From positions 1 through 64,000 of the forward strand of contig QAMH01000009.1 in NCBI GenBank assembly GCA_003149935.1: 64,000 bases of DNA, written 5' to 3'. The DNA comes from Coriobacteriia bacterium (GTDB lineage Bacteria > Actinomycetota > Coriobacteriia > Coriobacteriales > QAMH01). A program made the translations under genes and the position numbers. The notes under the pieces were generated by a model that saw nothing but the letters and a program-made list of their open reading frames with translations, did not search any database and was not told where the DNA came from. This document shows, in pieces, positions 1 through 8,304 of the stretch. How positions within the stretch are numbered: the stretch's first letter is position 1; the number at the start of each line of letters is the position of its first letter.

Positions 1-261
1 CTATAATCATGGTCACTCACAACATGAATTTGTGCGATTGTTTTTCCAGAGTTATAAATGTAGAAAACTTTAGATAGTTTGTTAAAGGGAGATACGCGGT
101 TTTATTATACGTGCAATCTCCCTTTATACTTCGTCATATCAAGACTCATATTCAATTATGGTAAATTCGTGGTAAAACACTTATTTTTTCAAGTGATGAA
201 CAGCCCTTAAATGCTGTATTTATGCGGATAATCGGATTTTCTATATCAAGTTTATAACAAA
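1..261. other. AT-rich stretch upstream of the DUF285 gene, no gene seen
   Basis: This stretch is clearly more AT-rich than the rest of the window. I see no coding region, no signal-peptide sequence and no convincing ribosome binding site for the gene that follows. The only structure is a hairpin at 84-125. The reading frame of the next gene is closed by a TAA at 229-231. Confidence 0.5.
84..125. terminator. Terminator-like hairpin
   Basis: Ten-base arms AAAGGGAGAT and ATCTCCCTTT enclose an AT-rich loop of about 20 bases. A clear T-tract is lacking, so it could be a terminator of a gene left of the window or a remnant of an insertion. Confidence 0.4.
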
Positions 262-3200
262 TTGACTATTTATCCGGAAACAGGATCAAAGGGGGTATTA
301 GGCCCCAATATATCTTCGTCTCCTTGGGCACAATACAAAAACACTATTGTCTCAATAGAAGTCCTGCCAGGGGTTATAGCCGGGAATAGCCTCAACAATG
401 CCTTTTCTAACTATCCCGTGCTCGAGTCTCTTAATCTTTCAGGTTTAGACACCGCTAAAACAACGGATATGCATTTTATGCTCTACGGCTGCAAGTCGTT
501 AACATCCCTGGACCTCTCGTCCTTCGATACATCGAACGTGACGGACATGAGCTGCATGTTCTCAAGCTGCTCGTCGCTGGCATCCCTGGACCTCTCGTCC
601 TTCGATACATCGAACGTGACGGACATGAGCGTTATGTTCGGAGGTTGTTCTTCGCTCACCTCCTTGAATCTATCTCCGTTTGATACCTCAAGCGTCGCGA
701 ATATGGCTCATATGTTCTTCGGCTGCAAGTCGTTAACATCCCTGGACCTCTCGTCCTTCGATACATCGATCGTGACGGACATGAGCTGCATGTTCTCAAG
801 CTGCTCGTCGCTGGCATCCCTGGACCTCACCTCTTTCGACGCCTCGGGCGTTGTAGACATGCGCGATATGTTTCATGGTTGCTCCTCACTTGTCTCTCTG
901 GACCTCTCGTCCTTTGACACCTCGAACGTAACGAACGTGAATAATATGTTCATCGGTTGCTCCTCGCTGGCGTCTCTGGACCTCTCGTCATTTGACGCCC
1001 GTAAGGTGACGAACATGAGCTATATGTTCTATGGATGCAAGTCGCTGACGTCCCTGGACCTCTCGTCATTCGTCACGTCAAATGTGTCGGACATGGGTCA
1101 TATGTTCTCCGAGTGCTCCTCGCTCGTCGTCCTTGACCTTCCGTCATTTGACACATCAAACGTAACAAACATGAGTTTCATGTTCTCGGGTTGCTCGTCA
1201 CTGGCGTCCCTGGACCTCTCATCATTCGACACGTCAAGCGTAACAAACATGAGTTTCATGTTCTCGGGTTGTTCGTCGCTGGCGTCCCTGGACCTCTCAT
1301 CATTCGACACTTCGAGAGTGGCTAGTGTGGAGGGTCTGTTCGTAGGCTGCTCCTCGCTGGCCTTCCTGGACCTCTCGTCATTCGACACGTCGGAGGTGAC
1401 GAACATGAGCAGCATGTTCAGTGGATGCAGCCTGCTCACCGCCCTCGGCCTCTCGTCATTCGACACCTCGAGAGTGACGAACATGGGGAGGATGTTCAGC
1501 GGCTGTTCTTCGCTCGCCTCCCTGGACCTCTCGTCATTCGACACGTCGGAGGTGACGAACATGAGCTATATGTTCTGGAGCTGCGGCTCACTGACATCTC
1601 TGAACCTCTCGTCATTCGACACCTCGAGAGTGACGAACATGAACGGTATGCTCGATATGCTTCTCTCTTTGACCTGTATCTCTGTTGGCGAAAGGACACA
1701 CATAGAATTACCTGCACATAGAATCAATAATCATATCGATTGGTATTCCAAGGCAGATGGAAAATGGTACAACACAGATGAAATCTACGCCTCGCGATTC
1801 GGCATTGCCGACACCTATATGAAGGCCGAGCCGTCTTCCATTGAATACGCAACCGTCGCCCTCAGTTCGAGCACATTTGTTTATTGCGGTGTTGAGAGCA
1901 AGCCTAAAGTAACGGTTACGCACTTGGGCAACAAGCTGGAAGAAAACAGAGATTACATCCTCTCCTGGCCATCTAACACGTTGGATGCCGGTAAAAAAGA
2001 GATAACCATCACCGGAACCGGCGATTACGCCGGAACCATAGCTGCAACGTACGAGGTAACGCCAGCCCCTCTCGACTCCATCGCGCTTTCCGCCACCAGC
2101 CGGACCTACGACGGAATGAGGGGCTCTCCCGCTATCACTGTAAAATCTGGCAGCATGGCGCTCACCGAGAACGAAGACTACGCTGTGTCCTGGCCCATGG
2201 ACATGATCAACGCAGGCAAAAAGGAGATTGCCGTCACCGGCAAGGGCAACTACGCGGGAGAGCTGAAGGCCGGCTACGAGATCATCGCCGCCCCTGTCAC
2301 CTCCGTCTCCCTCTCGGCCTCTCGTTACGTTTATGACGGCAACCCCAAGTGTCCGGCAGTTACCGCAGAGTCAAACGACATGCTCCTCACCGAGGGAGTC
2401 GACTACGACGTCGCGTATCCAGCGGATACGGTTGCGGCCGGAAAGCACGAGGTCACCGTCACGGGCAAGGGAAACTACGTGGGCAAGAAGACGGCGACGT
2501 TCGAGATAGCCCCCGCCCCCATCACCGCCGTTGCGCTTGACGAGACGCAGTTCGCCTATGACGGCGCCCAGAAGAGGCCCGCCGTCACCGTAAAGCACGG
2601 CGACAAAACGCTTGCCGAAGGCGCGGACTACACCGTTGCCCGGCCCTCCGACGTCACCAGCGCCGGCGTGAAGACCGTCACCGTCACGGGCAAGGGCAAC
2701 TACGCGGGCACCAAGACGGCGACGTTCGAGATTACCCCTGCCACCATCACCGACGTCTCGCTCTCCGCGACGCGCTACGACCACGACGGTTCGGCGAAGA
2801 GGCCGACCGTCACCGTGAAGTGCGGCGGCAAGACCCTCGCAGCGGGCACTGACTACGACGCCGTCTGGCCCTCCGACGTCACAAACGTGGGCAAGAAGGA
2901 GGTCACCGTCACCGGCAAGGGCAACTACGCCGGCACGCTGAAGGCGAGCTACGAGATCGTCGCCGCCCCCAAGCCGACACCAGACCCAACGCCCATACCC
3001 AAACCGAACCCCACGCCTACGCCCGACCCCGATCCCACCCCCACGCCGAATCCTGATCCGGAACCAACGCCGACCCCGGAGCCGAAACCCGATCCGGTTC
3101 CCACGCCAGAGCCGCAGCCCGAGCCGACGCCCACCAATGCCATGTTCCGCCTGTATAACCCAAACTCCGGCGAGCACTTCTACAGCTCGTCGACCGTCGA

Positions 3201-3537
3201 ATGCGACCACCTGGTCTCGCTGGGTTGGCAAGATGAGGGCACGGGGTGGATCGCTCCGGCATCTGGCAACGCGGTCTACCGCCTGTACAACCCATATGCC
3301 GGCGAGCATCACTACACCCTGTCAGCCGCCGAGCGCGACATGTTGGTTTCGGTGGGCTGGAACGACGAGGGCATCGGCTGGTACTCTGATTCTGCACAAA
3401 GCATTCCCTTATACCGCATCTACAACCCCAACGAGTATGCCAACAACCATCACTACACCACGAGCGCTGCAGAACGTGACTTTCTACTGTCTATAGGCTG
3501 GCAAGACGAAGGCGTGAGTTGGTATGGAGTGGGGTAG
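262..3537 (+). CDS. DUF285/BspA-like surface protein, 5'-truncated
   Basis: The product of 1,091 residues has 16 tandem 26-residue DUF285 repeats (about residues 55-470, consensus SLDLSSFDTSNVTNMSYMF), five Ig-like repeats of about 75 residues ending in GKGNYAG..ATFEI, a Pro-rich spacer (PTPDPTP type, about residues 912-970), and three C-terminal repeats of about 37 residues (RLYNPxxGEHxYT, DUF5648-like). Such proteins are normally exported adhesins. Here the first possible start is TTG at 262 with no ribosome binding site. The frame is open only back to 232, and no signal peptide is encoded. The first residues (LTIYPETGSKGVLG) match what I recall of the inner part of family members that normally follows a secretion signal and leader domain. 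I infer loss of the 5' end, making it a silent cassette or pseudogene. No LPXTG sorting signal is seen at the C terminus. Confidence 0.8.
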   Translation: MTIYPETGSKGVLGPNISSSPWAQYKNTIVSIEVLPGVIAGNSLNNAFSNYPVLESLNLSGLDTAKTTDMHFMLYGCKSLTSLDLSSFDTSNVTDMSCMFSSCSSLASLDLSSFDTSNVTDMSVMFGGCSSLTSLNLSPFDTSSVANMAHMFFGCKSLTSLDLSSFDTSIVTDMSCMFSSCSSLASLDLTSFDASGVVDMRDMFHGCSSLVSLDLSSFDTSNVTNVNNMFIGCSSLASLDLSSFDARKVTNMSYMFYGCKSLTSLDLSSFVTSNVSDMGHMFSECSSLVVLDLPSFDTSNVTNMSFMFSGCSSLASLDLSSFDTSSVTNMSFMFSGCSSLASLDLSSFDTSRVASVEGLFVGCSSLAFLDLSSFDTSEVTNMSSMFSGCSLLTALGLSSFDTSRVTNMGRMFSGCSSLASLDLSSFDTSEVTNMSYMFWSCGSLTSLNLSSFDTSRVTNMNGMLDMLLSLTCISVGERTHIELPAHRINNHIDWYSKADGKWYNTDEIYASRFGIADTYMKAEPSSIEYATVALSSSTFVYCGVESKPKVTVTHLGNKLEENRDYILSWPSNTLDAGKKEITITGTGDYAGTIAATYEVTPAPLDSIALSATSRTYDGMRGSPAITVKSGSMALTENEDYAVSWPMDMINAGKKEIAVTGKGNYAGELKAGYEIIAAPVTSVSLSASRYVYDGNPKCPAVTAESNDMLLTEGVDYDVAYPADTVAAGKHEVTVTGKGNYVGKKTATFEIAPAPITAVALDETQFAYDGAQKRPAVTVKHGDKTLAEGADYTVARPSDVTSAGVKTVTVTGKGNYAGTKTATFEITPATITDVSLSATRYDHDGSAKRPTVTVKCGGKTLAAGTDYDAVWPSDVTNVGKKEVTVTGKGNYAGTLKASYEIVAAPKPTPDPTPIPKPNPTPTPDPDPTPTPNPDPEPTPTPEPKPDPVPTPEPQPEPTPTNAMFRLYNPNSGEHFYSSSTVECDHLVSLGWQDEGTGWIAPASGNAVYRLYNPYAGEHHYTLSAAERDMLVSVGWNDEGIGWYSDSAQSIPLYRIYNPNEYANNHHYTTSAAERDFLLSIGWQDEGVSWYGVG

Positions 3538-3621
3538 TAGTTATCCATCAAGATGGAAACGGAGGTATAGAGCCATAAAACTTATTGATCAGGCGAAACT
3601 CTTAAAACAAAGGAAGTGGCT

Positions 3622-3777
3622 ATGGTAAGAAAAACGAGAGGCGATTGCAGAGTTGGTACTTTCGAAGAAAAACATGGCTTGCCCTCTGGAACAATTCGAA
3701 ACGACAACGGACGTAAAACACGCAGCGATAAAAGAATAGACACTATTAGAAAAGAAAGAAGCAAGGGTAAAAGATAA
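3622..3777 (+). CDS. Small basic protein, 51 aa, unknown function
   Basis: An ATG at 3622 follows AGGAAG with normal spacing and opens a 51-codon frame ending at TAA 3775-3777. The product is very basic and contains GLPSGTIRN and TRSDKRIDTIRKE, a composition not expected of random sequence. It resembles small conserved proteins I have seen in Firmicutes/Actinobacteria accessory regions, but I cannot name the family. It lies 84 bp downstream of the surface protein on the same strand and converges on the HEPN gene. Confidence 0.5.
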   Translation: MVRKTRGDCRVGTFEEKHGLPSGTIRNDNGRKTRSDKRIDTIRKERSKGKR

Positions 3778-3790
3778 TCAAGTTTGACAA

Positions 3791-3814
3791 GGGGAGGGGC
3801 ATCTACCCCTCCCC
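3791..3814. terminator. GC-rich hairpin between convergent genes
   Basis: GGGGAGGGG and CCCCTCCCC arms enclose a six-base loop. It overlaps the last codons of the HEPN gene and sits 13 bp after the 51-aa ORF. There is no T-run, so termination is inferred from position only. Confidence 0.4.
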
Positions 3815-4450
3815 CGCCTCCAGCTTAGATGTTTGGCGACATTCAAATAAACATTTAGCTGACCGTTCTTCGTGTTCGTTTTCACTGACAAAGCACGCCA
3901 TGCCTCCATATGCAATGGCACCTTTATCAATCGTCCTATCACATTCAGGATGCTCCTCAAGGAAAGATTGGACCGCACTTTCAACATACGAAACAAAGCG
4001 TGTGAGATTTAGGGTAAGGTGCCGCCCTTCCTTCTCTTTATTCTCTTTGTCCTTCGTGCTGTATACCCCATAGCCGACAACCAGGGGATTCTCGAATGAG
4101 AAAACATGGAATCGGACATTGTGATAGTGAGTGAGCTTCCCAGCATCCAATGCTAATGAACCATTATGGAGTACAGCATTTCTAATTTGATAAATGTCAT
4201 TACTGCCAATGCTGTTGCATTCATCATGATAAGACGGGTCGTTTTTAATGATGGGCATCAGATAGTCGTCAGTCCATCCCATGTACTTTTCAGCATTCGT
4301 ACGGCAATTACCATCAAGAGAAGAAGCGCACACATCGGGGAGAATAAGTGCGTTGTTTAGTGCTGATATATACAATCTTGCGTCCATCGCCGCCACCATT
4401 TCAGTGCAATAATCACTGGGTTTCATGCCAATCACTTTCCACGCAGGCAT
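3803..4450 (-). CDS. HEPN-domain protein (putative RNase/defence)
   Basis: The 215-residue product has an N-terminal half rich in helices (YISALNNALILPDVCASSL) followed by YQIRNAVLHNGS around residues 91-102. RNAVLH fits the R-x4-H catalytic motif of HEPN ribonucleases. The arrangement (ALxLPDIC segment, then G..Y..W, then LRxxxLH) resembles the pEK499_p136 HEPN family (PF18736); this is recalled similarity, not a search. HEPN proteins act as RNase toxins or abortive-infection effectors. The start ATG at 4450 has an upstream GGAGAGGGGG. It overlaps the longest possible frame of the divergent recombinase, supporting a later start for that gene. No partner antitoxin (MNT type) is seen next door. 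Confidence 0.6.
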   Translation of the reverse strand: MPAWKVIGMKPSDYCTEMVAAMDARLYISALNNALILPDVCASSLDGNCRTNAEKYMGWTDDYLMPIIKNDPSYHDECNSIGSNDIYQIRNAVLHNGSLALDAGKLTHYHNVRFHVFSFENPLVVGYGVYSTKDKENKEKEGRHLTLNLTRFVSYVESAVQSFLEEHPECDRTIDKGAIAYGGMACFVSENEHEERSAKCLFECRQTSKLEAGEG

Positions 4451-4526
4451 GTATACCCCCTCTCCGCTAAGCCCAAACAGCTGTCATATTCATTCTCTTC
4501 TGGCAGAGGCGTTGAAAGGAACGAAC

Positions 4527-5489
4527 GTGACAGATTTAATGATAGAGGACATCTTACAGCGCATGAGCAGGGTCCTCTCATGCACGCAGCTTAAGGTTTT
4601 GAAAGCGGAGCTTCAGGCAATGCAGAGCTCTCATGTTGCGCATAAGAACGATAGCGATTTGCTGGAACTCTTTCTCACCGCTAAAGAAGTTGAAGGATGC
4701 TCGCCGAAAACGCTTGTGTATTACGAAAAAACAATTAGCAAAATGAATGCTGCGCTCGCCAAGCCTTATACGCAACTAACCACAGATGATCTTCGCAAAT
4801 ATCTCAGCGACTACGAAAATGAACGAGGCTCAAGCAAGGTCACCATAGACAATATCCGACGCATCTTTTCAAGTTTTTTCTCTTGGCTCGAAGACGAAGA
4901 CTACATTGTGAAAAGCCCCGCACGACGTATTCATCATGTAAAAACACCTGCTCTTGTCAAAGAAACATTAAGCGATGAAGATCTAGAGACGCTACGCGAT
5001 GGATGCAGATGCGATCGTGATCTTGCCATTATCGACATGCTCGCCTCTACAGGAATGCGCGTTGGCGAACTCGTTCGCCTCGACAGGGCAGATCTCGATT
5101 TACACGAACGAGAATGTCTGGTTCTTGGAAAGGGAAATAAGCAACGTCCGGTCTACTTCGATGCGCGAACGAAACTGCATTTGAAGAACTATCTCGCCTC
5201 ACGAACTGATGATAATCCTGCTCTCTTCGTAAGTTTGAGTGGAAGACGCGAGCGTCTGAGCATTAGCGGAGTCGAACTGCGCTTGAGGCAACTAGGAAGA
5301 AGACTGCTCCCCCAACGCGTTCACCCTCACAAATTCCGGCGAACACTTGCCACGAATGCAATAGACAAGGGAATGCCTGTCGAACAAGTGCAAAAGCTCC
5401 TCGGTCATGCAAGAATAGACACGACCATGCATTATGCAATGGTAAACCAGAATAACGTTAAAGCTTCGCATAGAAGGTATTTGGAATGA
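4527..5489 (+). CDS. Tyrosine recombinase (XerC/D-like) coupled to hsdS
   Basis: The 320-residue site-specific recombinase has an N-terminal SAM-like core-binding domain (LFLTAKEVEGCSPKTLVYYE, about residues 40-120) and a C-terminal catalytic domain. Visible catalytic residues are Arg in STGMRVGEL, Lys in GKGNKQRPV, His-x-x-Arg in HPHKFRRT, His in LLGHARIDTT and Tyr in MHYAMV. I chose GTG at 4527 because AAGGA precedes it with six-base spacing. An ATG at 4425 is in frame but overlaps the divergent HEPN gene and lacks a ribosome binding site. The stop codon overlaps the hsdS start by four bases (ATGA), so the two are translationally coupled. Recombinases in this position in other bacteria switch type I specificity by exchanging or inverting hsdS segments. 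Confidence 0.85.
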   Translation: MTDLMIEDILQRMSRVLSCTQLKVLKAELQAMQSSHVAHKNDSDLLELFLTAKEVEGCSPKTLVYYEKTISKMNAALAKPYTQLTTDDLRKYLSDYENERGSSKVTIDNIRRIFSSFFSWLEDEDYIVKSPARRIHHVKTPALVKETLSDEDLETLRDGCRCDRDLAIIDMLASTGMRVGELVRLDRADLDLHERECLVLGKGNKQRPVYFDARTKLHLKNYLASRTDDNPALFVSLSGRRERLSISGVELRLRQLGRRLLPQRVHPHKFRRTLATNAIDKGMPVEQVQKLLGHARIDTTMHYAMVNQNNVKASHRRYLE

Positions 5490-6724
5490 AACTTGGCGAA
5501 CTGTGTATAAAGATTGGCAGCGGCGCCACCCCGCGAGGTGGCAAAAAATCCTATAGGTCATTCGGCATTCCTATTATAAGGAGCCAAAATATTCACGATT
5601 GGACATTCAGTAGTGACGGCTTGGCTTTTTTGGACGAAACGCAGGCGAATTCTTTGTCAAATGCTGAAGTAATGCCGGGCGATATCCTTCTCAACATAAC
5701 TGGCGATTCTGTCGCGCGGTCTTGCATGGTTCCACAACACTATACCCCGGCGCGCGTGAATCAACATGTCTTGATAATCCGGCCTAACGAAATGCTTAAT
5801 CCGATATACCTTCTTTGTTTTCTGCAACATATCAAGTCATATCTGCTCAACCTCGCCTCCTCCGGTGCAACGCGTAACGCGTTGACAAAAGGCATGATTG
5901 AGAATTTAGACATCGAGCTTCCCTCATTTGAAACTCAGCAGGCTATCGCCTCTGTAATCGAGAAGTTTCTAGATAAGATTGCCATTAACAATCAGATAAA
6001 TGATTATTTGTACGAGTGTTGCACGGCAAAGATGCAAGAGATAGTCGCTGAGTCGACAGGAACTATAACCGTTGATGATTGCTGCGATGCGATTTACAGC
6101 GGCGGGACACCGTCAACAAAAAAGCCAGCATATTGGGACGGCGGTCTTCCATGGCTGTCGTCAGGCGAAACTAGATCGAGATTCATTATTGATACAGAGA
6201 AGACCATTACAGAACTTGGTGTAAATGAATCGTCTACTAAACTGGCAAAGGCTGGCGATGTTGTGATGGCCTCGGCTGGCCAGGGTTTTACCAGAGGCCA
6301 AACGTCGATGCTGTTCTTCGATACGTACGTAAATCAGTCGGTCGTTGTTATGCGGCCAAAACAATTCTATGGCGCATATTTGCTGCTTATGTTGGCTTCG
6401 CAGTACGACTCGTTGAGGGCATGGTCAGATTCGACCTCAACTAGGGGAAGCATGTCGGGTAAACTCCTTCGGCAGTTCGATATTCCATCGATTGATTCAG
6501 ACCGGGCGAGAGAGCTTACAGATTCCGCAGCACCGATATTTGCCTTGATTGAAAACAACTTGCGCGAATCGAAGTCCTTAGGGCAAACCAGAGACGCATT
6601 ATTACCCAAGCTCATGTCTGGCGAAATCGACGTTTCGAAAGTCGACGTCACGCAGCTAAATAATCATTTTCCCTGCATCGCCGATGCCCTTGGCGTCAGC
6701 GTAAAATCACTTGTCGAGTTCTAG
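5486..6724 (+). CDS. hsdS: Type I restriction-modification specificity subunit HsdS (complete)
   Basis: The 412-residue DNA-recognition subunit of a type I system has two target recognition domains: TRD1 about residues 1-150 (GSGATPRGGKKSY, NITGDSVARSC) and TRD2 about residues 190-340 (YSGGTPSTKKPAYWDGG, WLSSGE, FxxTYVNQSVVV). They are separated by the conserved helical linker ending LDKIAINNQINDYL, and a second helical region follows TRD2 (ALLPKLMSGEIDV). It needs HsdM and HsdR; the only copies here are encoded about 14 kb away on the other strand. It overlaps the upstream recombinase by four bases and converges on the MerR gene with a four-base overlap. The central linker DNA carries a 21-base segment shared with the broken hsdS at 18.8 kb. 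Confidence 0.9.
   Translation: MKLGELCIKIGSGATPRGGKKSYRSFGIPIIRSQNIHDWTFSSDGLAFLDETQANSLSNAEVMPGDILLNITGDSVARSCMVPQHYTPARVNQHVLIIRPNEMLNPIYLLCFLQHIKSYLLNLASSGATRNALTKGMIENLDIELPSFETQQAIASVIEKFLDKIAINNQINDYLYECCTAKMQEIVAESTGTITVDDCCDAIYSGGTPSTKKPAYWDGGLPWLSSGETRSRFIIDTEKTITELGVNESSTKLAKAGDVVMASAGQGFTRGQTSMLFFDTYVNQSVVVMRPKQFYGAYLLLMLASQYDSLRAWSDSTSTRGSMSGKLLRQFDIPSIDSDRARELTDSAAPIFALIENNLRESKSLGQTRDALLPKLMSGEIDVSKVDVTQLNNHFPCIADALGVSVKSLVEF
5989..6009 (+). repeat. Central hsdS segment, candidate recombination site (copy 1)
   Basis: The segment containing CAGATAAATGATTATTT encodes QINDYL at the boundary between the central helices and TRD2. It matches 18770-18790 at 20 of 21 positions. Homology between the two genes stops on both sides, as expected for a crossover site. 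Confidence 0.55.
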
Positions 6725-8103
6725 TCAGGCGTAGTCATCTTTCCCTCTGACACCATCCGCTGCGCGAAATCGCGCGTCCTCTTCTCCACCGCGCAATCCT
6801 CTTCCTCGCTTGACCAACGAGCTTCGGGAGGGTCGGCGAAAGTGCATGCATAATGCTCCTCGACCCATGCGGAAAAGCGCTCAATCTGCTCTTTTTCGTC
6901 CAATAATCCAGGACAGTCCACTTGAGAACCACCATGCGTCATACGCTCCCATTGCAACCGCAATGCGTCAATCCACTCATCGATCCTCTGCTCAATCTCC
7001 GACGCGCCACCATCCGAAAGCCATGACTCGAGGCGCCCCTCGACCCAAGCTTCGGTTATATGTCGCGCAGTCTCAAGACCGGGGCCATCCACGGCATAGA
7101 ACTCATCGAGATGTAAGTAACGCTCGAGTCTCTCGTCAAGGGCCACTTCCTCCAGAAGTTCGAATACCGCTTGAGCGATCTCAACGAATTCCGTGCTCTG
7201 TTCCGGCGTCAGCTTCCCATCTGACATATGGGGACGATATGAAAATTCCGCAACAGCCGCTCGTAGCACCTTCGCTGTCTCGTGTACTGGTTCTAGCGAC
7301 ACACCCCCGCAGGCATTCCAATACAAGACCGCGAGAACGTCCTCCATGCATTTGAGGGCACTTGATGCCCATGCAAGACGAAAGGCCTCGGCGAGGGACT
7401 CGCACGCTTCGGCATCAAAAAGGCCGTCTGCGTTCTCCCCATTTTCTGTCATTTCGGCAAATGTAAAGTGGAATGCAAGCATCTGTCCCACAGTGGGCCA
7501 TCCAAATGGTTTGCTCCACGCATCGCAGAAGCGGGCGATATGAGATTTGACTAGCTCCCACGGCGCATCGGCTGGTACCTGGACAAGGCCCTCCAGCGTG
7601 TCTTGGAGCTCAGCATTGATTTTCTCGATATCGCGATCGGTATGGCTACGAGACCAGCGAATCCACTGTCTCAGATTCTTGTCCCTCTCGTAAGCATCAA
7701 TGAGTCTGTCAGGACCCTCAATGCCAACGAGCTCGTCCATCAGCGATTCAGGACCCACAACTTCGAGGGCCGAGCTCAGTTCTATCTTCCTTTGGATGTG
7801 GGCATAGTCTTCCTTGAGCTCGTTTGTGCGCATTGCCACGAGCGAAGCACGTTCCGTCTCGGGAGCAGCAAGAACTTCCTTGATTCGGTCAAGACTAAAG
7901 CCCAACTTGCGATATAGGAGGATCCCCTGGGCCCTACGAACGTCATCCATAGTGTAAAGCTTGCGATTGTTCGCAATCCCTTCGCCCGAGCGCCGTGCGA
8001 CCAGAACGCCCTCCTTATCCCAGTTCTTCAGTTGAGCGGCAGTGATTCCGGTAAGTTCGTGTACCTGCGCCACCGTAAGCAGTTTGCCATTGTCTTCGTC
8101 CAT
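6721..8103 (-). CDS. MerR-family transcriptional regulator, long C-terminal domain
   Basis: The N terminus (residues 8-80: LLTVAQVHELTGITAAQLKNWDKEG, then RKLYTMDDVRRAQGILLYRKLGFSL) is a typical MerR winged helix-turn-helix. A coiled-coil segment about residues 85-125 is followed by about 330 mostly helical, acidic residues of no family I recognise. The C-terminal end (LLDEKEQIERFSAWVEEHYACTF) vaguely recalls TipAS-type effector domains. At 460 residues it is far longer than metal-sensing MerR proteins, so an organic ligand is more likely. ATG 8103 has GAGGAGG upstream. The promoter has the stretched 19-bp spacer typical of MerR-controlled promoters, suggesting autoregulation. Confidence 0.8.
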   Translation of the reverse strand: MDEDNGKLLTVAQVHELTGITAAQLKNWDKEGVLVARRSGEGIANNRKLYTMDDVRRAQGILLYRKLGFSLDRIKEVLAAPETERASLVAMRTNELKEDYAHIQRKIELSSALEVVGPESLMDELVGIEGPDRLIDAYERDKNLRQWIRWSRSHTDRDIEKINAELQDTLEGLVQVPADAPWELVKSHIARFCDAWSKPFGWPTVGQMLAFHFTFAEMTENGENADGLFDAEACESLAEAFRLAWASSALKCMEDVLAVLYWNACGGVSLEPVHETAKVLRAAVAEFSYRPHMSDGKLTPEQSTEFVEIAQAVFELLEEVALDERLERYLHLDEFYAVDGPGLETARHITEAWVEGRLESWLSDGGASEIEQRIDEWIDALRLQWERMTHGGSQVDCPGLLDEKEQIERFSAWVEEHYACTFADPPEARWSSEEEDCAVEKRTRDFAQRMVSEGKMTTPD

Positions 8104-8123
8104 GCTTCACCTCCTCGCAGGGC

Positions 8124-8154
8124 ACTTTAAACCCAGACACTATATCCAGGTCAA
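8124..8154 (-). promoter_or_regulatory. MerR-type promoter/operator of the 6721-8103 gene
   Basis: On the minus strand TTGACC (-35) and TAAAGT (-10) are separated by 19 bp instead of 17, the hallmark of MerR-controlled promoters. The spacer holds an imperfect dyad from ACCTGG to CTGGGT (6 of 10 paired positions). Confidence 0.6.
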
Positions 8155-8177
8155 GGTGAAAACACGATTGGATGGAA

Positions 8178-8297
8178 AGATTTCTCGACTTCACTCGAAA
8201 TGATAAAGGGGAGGCACAGGCCTCCCCTTTGATGGTGGGATTTCTCGACTTCGCTCGAAATGACAGAAGAATCGCTCGGCTTCGGTCGAAATGACAA
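8178..8297. repeat. Dispersed TTTCTCGACT/CTCGAAATGACA repeat, two copies plus a partial
   Basis: Copies start near 8178 and 8238 with the form GATTTCTCGACTTC.CTCGAAATGA, and a degenerate third unit (GGCTTCGGTCGAAATGACA) ends near 8297. They flank the terminator hairpin after rplT. The same element occurs near 14.9, 36.5, 41.4 and 59.5 kb. Confidence 0.75.
8205..8230 (-). terminator. Terminator downstream of rplT
   Basis: AAAGGGGAGGC and GCCTCCCCTTT form a perfect 11-bp stem with a four-base loop, followed on the minus strand by TTTATCATTT. It ends the infC-rpmI-rplT operon. Confidence 0.7.
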
Positions 8298-8304
8298 GCA
8301 GCGC

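Noticed and set aside
484..1650. Regularly spaced near-identical DNA repeats resembling a CRISPR array
   Set aside because: The repeats are 78 bp, in frame, contiguous and encode DUF285 protein repeats; there are no unique spacers and no cas genes.
2371..3312. 313-codon minus-strand frame under the surface-protein gene
   Set aside because: Produced by the repetitive Ig-like and Pro-rich coding sequence on the other strand.
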